Assembly (NCBI RefSeq): GCF_907164555.1 | Contig: NZ_CAJQZC010000003.1 | Span: 310,001-374,000 of the forward strand | Source: Paraburkholderia saeva | GTDB lineage: Bacteria > Pseudomonadota > Gammaproteobacteria > Burkholderiales > Burkholderiaceae | Direction of reading: 5' to 3' | DNA length: 64,000 nucleotides | In this document: in pieces, positions 9,845-18,058 of the stretch | Layout of the letters: every line of letters starts with the position of its first letter | Position numbering within the stretch: position 1 is the stretch's first letter | The notes under the pieces: model-generated | Seen by the model: only the letters and a program-made list of their open reading frames with translations | Database searches by the model: none | What the model was told of the DNA's origin: nothing | Position numbers and translations under genes: made by a program

Positions 9845-11278
9845 ATGCTCAAAAAGAAGATCGTATGTCTCTCGCTGCTGTTGCCCGCCGCGATGGCATC
9901 CGTGGCTGCAACCCAGACCGCAGGCAGTCACGACGCGTCACACCCTTCCGCGGGGAGCGGCACATTGAAACCCGCGCAGGTCGAGGCCATCGCGAAGGAA
10001 GCCTATATTTTCGGCACGCCGATGGTCGACATGTACGGCACGATGTACGCGTTCTCCGTCGACAAGACCGGTTCGCAGTACAAGGGGCCGTTCAATTCGA
10101 TCCTGAATATCGCGCGTGTCTTCACCCCTGACGACACGGCGTTTGTCACGCCCAATTCCGATACGCCGTACTCGTTCGCCGGGCTGGACCTGCGCGCGGA
10201 GCCGGTCGTCATCACGATTCCGCCGATGGAGAAGAACCGCTACTTCGTATTCCAGCTGATGGATACGTACACGTTCAACTTCGACTACATTGGCAGTCGC
10301 ACGACGGGTAACCAGGGCGGACACTATCTGATCGCCGGTCCTCACTGGAAGGGCGCAACGCCGAAAGGCATCACGAAGGTCATTCGTTCGGAAACGGAAT
10401 TCGTCAACGTGGTGGGCCGCACCCAGCTCTTCAATCCCGCCGATCTCGACAACGTGAAGAAGATTCAGGCCGGCTACAGGATCGAGCCGCTCTCCGCGTT
10501 CGAAGGTCAACCCGCACCGCCGCCGGGGCCCGCCATCGACTGGATCAAGCCGCTGCCGCCGGGAACGGAGCGCACATCGCTCGAGTTCTTCAACCAGCTT
10601 GCATTCATGCTGCAGTTCGCACCGGTGAATCCGACCGAAGCGGCGCTGCGTCATCGCTTCGAGCAGATCGGGATCGTGCCGGGCAAGCCGTTCGACGTGT
10701 CGGCACTCCCGGCCGACACGCAGGCGGCGCTGAAAGCGGGCATGGAAGCGGGGCAGAAGGCAATCGATGCGCGCCGCGCTTCGCTTGCTGGCCACAGCGA
10801 CACGCTGTTCGGTTCGCGAGCGTTCCTGAAGAACGATTACGTGGCGCGCGCCACGGGCACGCAGGTCGGCATCGGCGCGAATTCGCGTGACGAGGCGCTG
10901 TATCCGATTCTGGAGAAAGACGCGACGGGCCAGCCGCTCGATGGCAGCAAACACTACACGCTGCATTTCGCGAAGGGGCAACTGCCGCCCGTCAACGCGT
11001 TCTGGTCGATGACGATGTACAACGTGCCGCAGCAACTGCTGGTCAAGAATCCGATCAACCGCTATCTGATCAATGCGCCGATGCTGCCGGATCTGAAGAC
11101 CGATCCGGACGGCGGTTACACGATCTACATCCAGAGCGATTCGCCGGGCAAGGACAAAGAGCCGAACTGGCTCCCCGCGCCGCAAGGCGGGTTCATGATC
11201 GCGATGCGTTACTACTGGCCGAAGCCCGCGTTGCTGAAAAACGAATGGGTTTCGCCGAAGATCCAGCCCGCGAAATAA
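9845..11278 (+). CDS. DUF1254/DUF1214 domain protein, secreted
   Basis: 477 residues with a Sec signal peptide (MLKKKIVCLSLLLPAAMASV, cleavage probably after VAATQTA). The DUF1254 domain covers roughly residues 50-180 (EAYIFGTPMVDMYGTMYAF; TPNSDTPYSFAGLDLRAEP) and DUF1214 the C-terminal third (HYTLHFAKGQLPPVNAFWS; MTMYNVPQQLLVKNPINRY). The family is common in Proteobacteria and has no settled function. AGGA lies before the start. It is a single-gene unit ended by the strong hairpin at 11321-11357. No lipobox, so it should be periplasmic. Confidence 0.85.
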   Translation: MLKKKIVCLSLLLPAAMASVAATQTAGSHDASHPSAGSGTLKPAQVEAIAKEAYIFGTPMVDMYGTMYAFSVDKTGSQYKGPFNSILNIARVFTPDDTAFVTPNSDTPYSFAGLDLRAEPVVITIPPMEKNRYFVFQLMDTYTFNFDYIGSRTTGNQGGHYLIAGPHWKGATPKGITKVIRSETEFVNVVGRTQLFNPADLDNVKKIQAGYRIEPLSAFEGQPAPPPGPAIDWIKPLPPGTERTSLEFFNQLAFMLQFAPVNPTEAALRHRFEQIGIVPGKPFDVSALPADTQAALKAGMEAGQKAIDARRASLAGHSDTLFGSRAFLKNDYVARATGTQVGIGANSRDEALYPILEKDATGQPLDGSKHYTLHFAKGQLPPVNAFWSMTMYNVPQQLLVKNPINRYLINAPMLPDLKTDPDGGYTIYIQSDSPGKDKEPNWLPAPQGGFMIAMRYYWPKPALLKNEWVSPKIQPAK

Positions 11279-11320
11279 ACGAACCGTTGAAAATGGCTTC
11301 CGTGTTTCGCGGAAGCCTGA

Positions 11321-11357
11321 ACCGCCCGTCGCCCTTCACGGACTACGGGCGGTTTTT
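11321..11357 (+). terminator. Rho-independent terminator
   Basis: Stem ACCGCCCGT/ACGGGCGGT with a 15-base loop followed by TTTTTG. It ends the DUF1254 transcript. Its right arm and tail overlap the last codons and stop of the convergent gene at 11343. A second weaker hairpin (GGCTTCCG/CGGAAGCC, about 11294-11317) lies just before it. Confidence 0.8.
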
Positions 11358-11549
11358 GTTTGTGCTTTCTTCTTCGGTCGGCTCGATGCTGCTTTTTTCC
11401 GGCAGGGGCTGATCCAGACCCGGTTCGACCGGCGTCGGGATCGCATCGCCGAGCGGAACGGACAGATCGTTCGGGGCCTCGCGGTCAGGCCTGTCATGCT
11501 CGTCAGCCTCGTCCGGCTTGCCGGGAGCGGGGTTGGGGGCGTTATTCAT
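11343..11549 (-). CDS. Hypothetical acidic, proline-rich small protein, 68 aa
   Basis: The product (MNNAPNPAPGKPDEADEHDR...) is rich in Pro, Glu and Asp, lacks hydrophobic segments and is probably disordered. I recognise the composition as a common small Burkholderia hypothetical but not a function. The open frame runs much further upstream to 12422, but that part is antisense shadow of the dehydrogenase gene; the ATG at 11549 is the last credible start. Its 3' end lies inside the terminator of the convergent DUF1254 gene. Confidence 0.5.
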   Translation of the reverse strand: MNNAPNPAPGKPDEADEHDRPDREAPNDLSVPLGDAIPTPVEPGLDQPLPEKSSIEPTEEESTNKNRP

Positions 11550-11744
11550 GGCGATCTCGCAGGTTGGGAAGACAACCTTACAGTCAGCAATCGCTGTACC
11601 CGAAGGCAGCCCGGATTTCGCGCGATCCACGCGACCACGCCCACTGTTTCGACGGCAATGCGCGGACGTCCGTAGAATGCAGGATCGGTCCGATTGACGT
11701 GAACGCGTGACCTTACGGTCGTCGTTCGAACCCGGGAGCCTCTG

Positions 11745-12701
11745 ATGAAAGCAGCGGTAGTCCACGATTTCAACGCGCCGCCGCGGTACGGCGACTTTGC
11801 CGATCCGGTTGCCGTTGCCGGCGAGACGCTCGTGCAGGTTCGGGCGGCCGCGCTCAGCCAGCTCGTGAAGAGCCAGGCGTCCGGGCGTCACTACAGCAGC
11901 GGCAAGGCGCTGCCGCTCGTGCCGGGCATCGACGGTGTGGGGCTGCTGCCTGACGGGCGGCGTGTGTACTTCGCGTTTCCGCGTGGGATTTTCGGCGCGA
12001 TGGCGCAAACCACCGTTGTGAAGACCGCGTACTGCGTGCCGGTGCCCGATGGCGTCGACGACGTCACCGCTGCGGCGATCGGCAATCCGGGCATGTCGTC
12101 GTGGGCGGCGTTGACGGAACGTGCGCATTTCCAGCGCGGCGAAAACGTGCTGATCAACGGCGCAACCGGGGTTTCCGGGCGACTCGCGATCCAGATCGCG
12201 CGCCATCTCGGCGCGAGCAAGGTGATCGTGACGGGACGCAACGCGAAGAGTATCGAAGGCCTTGGCGCGCTCGGCGCCGACGTGCTGATTCCGCTCGATG
12301 CGCCACCCGGCGCGCTGACCGAAACGTTTCGCGATGCCATTCGCAGCCATCGTGTGAACGTGATCCTGGACTACCTGTACGGGCCTTCGGCGGAAAGTCT
12401 GCTCGCCGCCGTGGGCGGGCACAGCGGCGAGGCAGAGCCGCGTATCCGCTTCGTGCAGATCGGCTCTCTGGCGGGCAACACGATCACGATGCCGGCTGCC
12501 GCGCTGCGCAGTTCGGGGCTGGAGATCATGGGCAGCGGGCTTGGCAGCGTGTCGAACGAGCGGCTGGTGGGTGCGATTGGCGCATTGCTGAAGGCGGTGG
12601 TGAGCGGAGGATTTTCGATCGAAGCCGACGCCGTACCGCTAACCGACGTCGAACGCGCATGGACCAGTGAAGCGTCCGCGCGCACGGTGTTTACGATGTG
12701 A
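11745..12701 (+). CDS. Zinc-type alcohol dehydrogenase-like (MDR/quinone oxidoreductase) protein
   Basis: 318 residues. A GroES-like N-terminal domain (MKAAVVHDFNAPPRYGDFAD) is followed by a Rossmann domain (VLINGATGVSGRLAIQIARH, then GADVLIPLD). The GATGVSG loop replaces the usual GAAGGVG nucleotide loop of quinone oxidoreductases. The structural-zinc cysteine cluster is absent, so this is a zinc-independent NAD(P)H-dependent reductase type. GGGAG precedes the start. The gene stands alone, convergent with the 2OG-oxygenase gene 8 bases downstream. Substrate unknown. Confidence 0.85.
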   Translation: MKAAVVHDFNAPPRYGDFADPVAVAGETLVQVRAAALSQLVKSQASGRHYSSGKALPLVPGIDGVGLLPDGRRVYFAFPRGIFGAMAQTTVVKTAYCVPVPDGVDDVTAAAIGNPGMSSWAALTERAHFQRGENVLINGATGVSGRLAIQIARHLGASKVIVTGRNAKSIEGLGALGADVLIPLDAPPGALTETFRDAIRSHRVNVILDYLYGPSAESLLAAVGGHSGEAEPRIRFVQIGSLAGNTITMPAAALRSSGLEIMGSGLGSVSNERLVGAIGALLKAVVSGGFSIEADAVPLTDVERAWTSEASARTVFTM

Positions 12702-12709
12702 TCCACGCT

Positions 12710-13759
12710 TCATTCGTCGACGGCCGCATAACGGGCCTGCTGTCCGAAACTCGCGAGCGCTTTCGAGCCGTCGGGCAGCACGAGTTCGCCACGTTCGATG
12801 CGCTGCTTCAGGTAGGTGAAGCTCTGCGCTGTCTGCGCGAACAGGTGATCGCCAGCGGCGACGGGCGGGTACTGTTCGAGCGCTTCGGGCGTCGCGAACG
12901 CCGGCAGCGGCGCCACCACAGTCGCGTAATCGCACGCGAAAAAGAGCGGAAATGAATAGCGCTCCTCGCTGACCTTGCGCACACGGTGCGAGGTCGCGAC
13001 ATAGGTGCCGCCCGTCCACGCTTCCAGCATGTCGCCGATATTGACGACGAACGCGTTGTCGACCGGCGGCGCGTCGATCCATACGCCATCGCCATTCATG
13101 ACTTCGAGTCCGGGCGCGGTCGGCATCAGGATCGTGAAGCATTCGTAGTCGGTATGGGCGCCGATGCCGGGTGCGTCGGCGGCAGTGGCGTCGTGCGGGT
13201 AATGAATCAGGCGCAACTGGCTGGGCGGCGTGCTCAGGTACCGCTCGAAATACGTTTCCGGCAGACCGAGCGCGAGCGAAAAGCCACGAAAAAGCACACG
13301 CCCGAGCGCCATCGCGGCCTGGTAATAGTCGGTCACGGCGTGGTCGAAGCCGGACTGGTCGGGCCATACGTTCGGGCCGAGAAGCGGTGTGCCGGCCTGC
13401 ACGAGCGGATCGTCGGGCGAAAGGTCGGCACCGGTATCGAACGCCTCCTTGCGGTCGCGCTTGCCGCCCGCGAACACTTCTTCGCCTTCTGGCACGTAGC
13501 CGCGATGCGCACGCGAATTACCGATGTAGTAGCGCATCTTCCACGCTTCGGGCGCGCGGAAGAACTGCTTCGCCTGATCGACGAGCGTCACCTGCTGCGC
13601 GCGCGTGACCTGATGGCCGGTGACGTAGAAGAAGCCCGCATCGCGCGCGGCGCGGTCGAGAACGCGCGCCGTCGCGAGACGCGCGTCAAGGCTGTCGCTG
13701 TAAAGACCGCTGACATCGACAACCGGCAGCCGGTCGAAGCCGGTATGTGTGACGTTCAT
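12710..13759 (-). CDS. 2-oxoglutarate/Fe(II)-dependent dioxygenase, isopenicillin N synthase family
   Basis: 349 residues from ATG 13759 (MNVTHTGFDRLPVVDVSGLY). A DIOX_N-type N-terminal domain (RDAGFFYVTGHQV; RAHRGYVPEGEE) precedes the 2OG-Fe(II) core. The iron ligands are H202, D204 (GAHTDYECFTIL) and H258 (ATSHRV); the 2-oxoglutarate ligands are R267/S269 (RYSFP). The open frame continues upstream only as antisense shadow of the next gene. It follows the TIM-barrel isomerase gene by about 50 bases on the same strand, so the two are probably one transcript under the divergent regulator at 14837. A hydroxylation or ring-forming step in small-molecule catabolism is the likely role; substrate unknown. 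Confidence 0.85.
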   Translation of the reverse strand: MNVTHTGFDRLPVVDVSGLYSDSLDARLATARVLDRAARDAGFFYVTGHQVTRAQQVTLVDQAKQFFRAPEAWKMRYYIGNSRAHRGYVPEGEEVFAGGKRDRKEAFDTGADLSPDDPLVQAGTPLLGPNVWPDQSGFDHAVTDYYQAAMALGRVLFRGFSLALGLPETYFERYLSTPPSQLRLIHYPHDATAADAPGIGAHTDYECFTILMPTAPGLEVMNGDGVWIDAPPVDNAFVVNIGDMLEAWTGGTYVATSHRVRKVSEERYSFPLFFACDYATVVAPLPAFATPEALEQYPPVAAGDHLFAQTAQSFTYLKQRIERGELVLPDGSKALASFGQQARYAAVDE

Positions 13760-13809
13760 GGCAAAAGGCCCGGGTGAGAGTAAATCGTGGTTTGGATGAC
13801 CGGCGTGCG

Positions 13810-14682
13810 TCATGCGACGTGCGCCATCGACGCATCGGCACGTTGCACAAGAAAGGCAGCAAGATGACGGCGCTCGGTTTGCCCCATCCACGTATTGATT
13901 TCCCACAGATCCGCGACGGGCGCATTCGTGAAGGGCAGCGTGTGCAGATAGCCGTCGGGGCCGAACTCCGGCGTCATGGTGGTGGTCGTGTAGCCGTTTT
14001 CGATCTGTGCGGTCCACATCGCTTCCCACATGCGCTGATGCGACAGCAGGCAATCCGCGTATTCGGGTGCAGCCGGATGGGGCACCTGCGGGCCTTGCGG
14101 ATAACCGACGCGGCCATGCAGATGATGTGCATGCGGCGCGAGTTCGAGCAGCGTGTCCCACTCGCTTTCAAGCAGCCGCTCGCAGACCGATACCCAGTGG
14201 CTGAAGTCGCACGTGAGCCTGAGTGCCGGGACCGCGCGTACGACATCGCGCGTGATCCACGGATTGAAGAACGAACGCCCGCGATGCGTTTCGAAGCTGC
14301 AGGTCACGTCATGTTTCGCTGCGATGTCCACGGCGCGTGCGAAGAAATCGACCTGTGTCGCGACAGACCACGCGTCGCAGCCGGCCATCACGTTGAAAAA
14401 GCGCGGCTTGAGCGGCTTGCCCCAGACGATCTTGTCCTCGAAGTCGCGCAAATGATCGGCGGGCGTTGCCGAACGCTCGGGCACATAACTGCCGGCGGTC
14501 GTGATCTCGGCGATGAAATCGAGCTGCGTCTCATCGATCGCTGCCGCGAAACGCTCACGCGCGGTTTCGCCCCCGGGCACCGGCGCCTCGATGCCGTCGA
14601 AGCCGGCTGCACGCACGAGCGGCGCTGCATCGTCCGGGCCGCCCTCGAAACCCCAGAACGTCTTGAACAGTTTTAGTTTCAT
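13810..14682 (-). CDS. Sugar phosphate isomerase/epimerase-type TIM-barrel protein
   Basis: 290 residues from ATG 14682 (MKLKLFKTFWGFEGG), chosen over the longer frame because GAGGT sits just upstream. The AP-endonuclease-2/xylose-isomerase-like barrel is recognised by AGFDGIEAPV near the N-terminus, FNVMAGCDAWS, CSFETHRGRSFFNPW and LRLTCDFSHWVSVCERLL (metal-ligand region), and APHAHHLHGRVGYPQ. These supply Glu, Asp and His metal ligands. It is the first gene of a two-gene unit with the dioxygenase. The pairing suggests catabolism of a sugar-like or cyclitol-like compound, which is inference only. Confidence 0.8.
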   Translation of the reverse strand: MKLKLFKTFWGFEGGPDDAAPLVRAAGFDGIEAPVPGGETARERFAAAIDETQLDFIAEITTAGSYVPERSATPADHLRDFEDKIVWGKPLKPRFFNVMAGCDAWSVATQVDFFARAVDIAAKHDVTCSFETHRGRSFFNPWITRDVVRAVPALRLTCDFSHWVSVCERLLESEWDTLLELAPHAHHLHGRVGYPQGPQVPHPAAPEYADCLLSHQRMWEAMWTAQIENGYTTTTMTPEFGPDGYLHTLPFTNAPVADLWEINTWMGQTERRHLAAFLVQRADASMAHVA

Positions 14683-14785
14683 CACTACCTCATTTATATG
14701 CCAAAGTGCATGCAATAATAGATGAAAAAAGTGGGTGAAAAAAATAAACCGCAGGACGTGAAAGCGGAAAAAGCGTGCTCGACTT

Positions 14786-14802
14786 TGGGCGCATTTTGCC
14801 CA
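14786..14802. promoter_or_regulatory. Inverted repeat in divergent promoter region
   Basis: TGGGC-N7-GCCCA lies between the divergent isomerase gene (start 14682) and the regulator gene (start 14837), 35 bases upstream of the latter. It is a reasonable candidate operator for the winged-helix regulator. No other convincing palindrome was seen in the 154-base gap. Confidence 0.35.
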
Positions 14803-14836
14803 TAAACTGTGCGGGCGTTATTCAACGGATGGAACG

Positions 14837-15205
14837 ATGATTCGAAAGATCTCCCGCACCAAAGGGAAGGCGGTCGCGAATGCGATCCTCGATATGGACA
14901 GGCAATGGTCAGCGTATTTCGGCGATATCGGGCTGAATGACCTGAACTACAGCGACCTGTTCTGCGGGATGTGGATGGACGACGAGCGTTACTTTGCCAA
15001 GACGGCGCTCTACGATTTCATGCCCGGCGTGAGCCGGCGCACGGCGGTGCGCTACGTGCAGGCACTCATCGACGAAGGCTGGATGCGGGAGGAAAGCGCG
15101 GAACACGATCGGCGTATCAAGTACGTGAGCCTTTCGCCCACAATCGAGGAGCGGCTCGAGCAGTTTCTGGCCTACGTGCAGGAACGCTTCGGCCAACTCG
15201 GTTGA
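14837..15205 (+). CDS. Winged-helix transcriptional regulator (MarR-like), 122 aa
   Basis: A small protein with a central helix-turn-helix (DFMPGVSRRTAVRYVQALIDEGW), a wing containing EHDRRIKYVSLSP, and a C-terminal helix. This is the MarR-like/winged-helix layout without an added ligand domain. It is transcribed divergently from the isomerase-dioxygenase pair across 154 bases, the classical arrangement for a local regulator. GGA precedes the start codon. Whether it represses or activates is not visible. Confidence 0.75.
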   Translation: MIRKISRTKGKAVANAILDMDRQWSAYFGDIGLNDLNYSDLFCGMWMDDERYFAKTALYDFMPGVSRRTAVRYVQALIDEGWMREESAEHDRRIKYVSLSPTIEERLEQFLAYVQERFGQLG

Positions 15206-15360
15206 GCATTTGCGTCGTTACACAATCATTCGATTGAATGAACGGGCGAGTGGGTATCGAAGCCGACTGGAGCGCGCTGTTCGCGCAGGTCTGCCGCTTC
15301 GCGGTGGCGCTCATGATCGGCGAGAGCCAGTTTTAACGCGGATACGTCCTTTCACAACCG

Positions 15361-15388
15361 GCGCACGCCTGCTTACGCAGGACGTGCG
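15361..15388. terminator. Possible hairpin downstream of plcN
   Basis: CGCACGCCTGC-TTAC-GCAGGACGTGCG forms an imperfect stem with one bulged base in the gap between the regulator gene and plcN. There is no T-run on either side, so it is only a candidate transcription end. Confidence 0.3.
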
Positions 15389-15408
15389 CGTGGTGTGAAG
15401 TGGCGTGG

Positions 15409-17517
15409 CTAGCCGCCGAGCGCCGGGTCGCTCATGCTGCTGCGGCCCGTTTCCACGTGACCGGCGAAGCGGCGCGCGAAGCTCGCATCCGTATCCACCG
15501 ATACCGTCAGGTCATACCAGCCGAACGCCTTGCGCAGATCGAGGTACACCTGATCCGTATCGCCGCCGCGTACAGCATGGGTGATCGTCGCGCCGGGATC
15601 GTAGGCGTTCGTGATCCTGAACTGGCAGCGCGCGGCGCCCGGGTTCTCCAGCCGCAACTGCAGGTTGCCATTCGCGACGTCGTATCCTTCGGCCACTTCG
15701 GGCCGCGCCTTTTCCTCGCTCCACCCGTGACCCGACGCCGGTTTGCCCGCGAAACGCCGCAGGAAGCCGTTCGGCCCATGCACGGTGAAATCGTACGTAC
15801 CGTCTGCGTTCAGCGGCAGTGTGTCTTCGATGCGCTTCTTCGCTTCAACCGTATAGCTGCGCGGCGCGTCGGCACTGTTCGCGGTGTAGACGAGAAACAC
15901 CGCGCCCGCTTCACCTGTGTTGAGAAAGCGCATCGAAACCTTGCCCTGCGCGCCTTCCACGTTAACACGCACGAACAGTTCATACGGCACGGCACGCGCG
16001 GGCCGCACACCCGGTTCCTGTTTCGGGACGGCCTGCACGGCGGGCGGCAGCGGCACGTAGTCGGGGTGGCGATTCTGGTCGGGCGGCACGTAGCCGGTCG
16101 TCGGCGGCAGCGACGGGAACGCTTCGTTGGGATTCGCGAAGTTGAATGCGGACGTGAGATCGCCGCACACGGCACGCCGCCACGGCGAAATGTTCGATTC
16201 GCCGAGATCGTGATGCTTGCCGAAGCGCTTTTCGATGAAGCGAATCACCGACGTGTGATCGAACACCTCCGAGCACACCCAGCCGCCCTTCGACCACGGA
16301 GACACGACGAGCATCGGCACGCGCGGCCCGAGCCCATACGGGCCAGCGGGATTTTTCGGGTCGCCTGCGTAGTTTTCGTTGGCGGTGTCGACAGTCGAAA
16401 GTCCATTGGCATCGGATGCCGCGGCGAACGGCGGCGAGACGTGATCGAAGAATCCGTCGTTTTCGTCGAAGTTGATGAGGAGCACGGTCTTGCTCCAGAC
16501 GTCGGGGTTAGACGTGAGAATCTGCAAGACCTGATCGACGTACCACGCGCCGTAGTTCGACGGCCAGTTCGGATGCTCGGAATACGCTTCGGGCGCGACG
16601 ATCCACGAGACCTGCGGCAAAGCGTTGTTCTGCACGTCGCGCTTCAGGATGTCGAAGTACGTGCCGCCGGCGGCGACGTTCGTGCCGGTGCGCGCATTGT
16701 CGTACAGCGGATTGCCCGGCTGCGCGTTGCGATACTGGTTGAAGTAGAGGAGCGAATTGTCGCCGTAGTTGCCGATATACGGATTCTGCGTCCAGCCCCA
16801 TGAGCCTTTTGCATCGAGACCCGTGCCTGCGTCCTGATAGACCTTCCACGAAATACCCGCGTTTTGCAGCACTTCAGGATACGTCGACCAGCCGTAGCCG
16901 AGTTCGGCGTTATCGATCACCGGGCCGCCGCCGCTGCCGTCGTTGCCGACCCAGCCGGTCCACATGTAATAGCGGTTCGGGTCGGTCGGGCCCATCAGCG
17001 AGCAGTGGTAGGCGTCGCAGATCGTGAACGCGTCGGCCAGCTGGTAGTGGAACGGAATGTCGTCGCGCGTCAGGTAGGCCATCGTTGTTGCGCCCTTGTT
17101 CGGCACCCACTGGTCGTAGCGGCCGCCGTTCCACGCAAGGTGCGTGGTCGGCCAGTCGTGCGCCAGGTCCTGCAGGAACTGCAGGCCGAGATTCGGCGCC
17201 GTGGGGCGAAACGGCAGCACGTAGCCGGCGTCGGCCGCGAGCGGCTGATACCAGACTGGCTTGCCGTTCGGCAACGAGATGGCGCGTGTGTCGCCAAAGC
17301 CGCGCACGCCGCGCAGCGAGCCGAAGTAGTGGTCGAACGAGCGGTTTTCCTGCATCAGCACGACGATGTGTTCCACGTCGCGGATGCTGCCCGTGGCGTT
17401 GTTCGCGGGGATGGCGAGCGCGTTGCGAATGCCCGCCGGCAGCATGGAGAGCGCGGTTGCGGAACCGGCTAGCTGGGCGGCGGAACGCAGAAAATCACGG
17501 CGATTCTTCGATGTCAT
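15409..17517 (-). CDS. plcN: Phosphocholine-specific (non-haemolytic) phospholipase C
   Basis: 702 residues, the normal length for the family. A twin-arginine signal (NRRDFLRSAAQLAGSATALS) directs Tat export. The phosphoesterase domain opens with VEHIVVLMQENRSFDHYFG, whose E-N-R-S-F-D-H is the family signature, and continues with LINFDENDGFFDHVSPP and the conserved VCSEVFDHTSVIRFIEKRFG. Two C-terminal DUF756 repeats follow (about 500-600 and 605-690). It cleaves phosphatidylcholine and similar lipids to diacylglycerol and phosphocholine, typically for phosphate or choline acquisition. A small lipoprotein gene lies 83 bases upstream on the same strand. Confidence 0.93.
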   Translation of the reverse strand: MTSKNRRDFLRSAAQLAGSATALSMLPAGIRNALAIPANNATGSIRDVEHIVVLMQENRSFDHYFGSLRGVRGFGDTRAISLPNGKPVWYQPLAADAGYVLPFRPTAPNLGLQFLQDLAHDWPTTHLAWNGGRYDQWVPNKGATTMAYLTRDDIPFHYQLADAFTICDAYHCSLMGPTDPNRYYMWTGWVGNDGSGGGPVIDNAELGYGWSTYPEVLQNAGISWKVYQDAGTGLDAKGSWGWTQNPYIGNYGDNSLLYFNQYRNAQPGNPLYDNARTGTNVAAGGTYFDILKRDVQNNALPQVSWIVAPEAYSEHPNWPSNYGAWYVDQVLQILTSNPDVWSKTVLLINFDENDGFFDHVSPPFAAASDANGLSTVDTANENYAGDPKNPAGPYGLGPRVPMLVVSPWSKGGWVCSEVFDHTSVIRFIEKRFGKHHDLGESNISPWRRAVCGDLTSAFNFANPNEAFPSLPPTTGYVPPDQNRHPDYVPLPPAVQAVPKQEPGVRPARAVPYELFVRVNVEGAQGKVSMRFLNTGEAGAVFLVYTANSADAPRSYTVEAKKRIEDTLPLNADGTYDFTVHGPNGFLRRFAGKPASGHGWSEEKARPEVAEGYDVANGNLQLRLENPGAARCQFRITNAYDPGATITHAVRGGDTDQVYLDLRKAFGWYDLTVSVDTDASFARRFAGHVETGRSSMSDPALGG

Positions 17518-17600
17518 GTCGGTGTCGTTCTTTCTATATGGAAGGGGACATGCCGCGCGTGGATCCCATTATCGTTCGTACCGTGCGCGGCGCGGGGACT

Positions 17601-17876
17601 TCAGTCGGCGGTGTGAATCACGGGCGGCGCAAGCGCGACAAGCCCATCGGATGCGGCATGCGATGTCTGCGAAGGTGTCTGGACAATCAGTGCAGGCGCG
17701 GCGGGCGTGTCGGTGGCCGTGATCGAAGGCGCGGCGGGTTGCGGGCGCGTGGCAGGCCTGTCGTCGTCGCCGCATGCACTGAGGCATGCGCACAGCGACG
17801 CGGCAGCCAGCGTTGCAATGGCAGCAAGCAAACGTTTGCGACGTGACGCGGGGCAATGCGCTGACCAGGCATACAT
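17601..17876 (-). CDS. Small putative lipoprotein, 91 aa
   Basis: The N-terminus has positive residues (SRRKR), a hydrophobic stretch (LLAAIATLAAASLCACL) and a lipobox LSAC followed by GDDD, so lipidation on the Cys of SACGDDD is likely. The remainder is Pro/Thr/Ala rich and probably disordered. An Asp after the +1 Cys raises the possibility of inner-membrane retention. It lies directly upstream of plcN on the same strand and may be co-transcribed. Function not recognised; the gene call rests on the signal sequence and position. Confidence 0.5.
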   Translation of the reverse strand: MYAWSAHCPASRRKRLLAAIATLAAASLCACLSACGDDDRPATRPQPAAPSITATDTPAAPALIVQTPSQTSHAASDGLVALAPPVIHTAD

Positions 17877-18058
17877 GGAAGCCTCGAACGGTACGGACCA
17901 ACCAGTGGGATCGCTCTGACGACGTCGAAGGATAACCAGCGACCTGTGTAATATTTGTGAATGTGCTGGATGCGCGATATCCAGATACTGGGCCTTAAGA
18001 AATCGTTGCGCAGGCCGTTAATCAGCTAACCCGGTTAATCCGCGCACGCCGTTCAATC

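Noticed and set aside
15400..16803. Long plus-strand open frame (467 codons) opposite plcN
   Set aside because: Arg/Val/His-rich shadow without family features; the minus strand encodes the complete Tat-exported phospholipase C.
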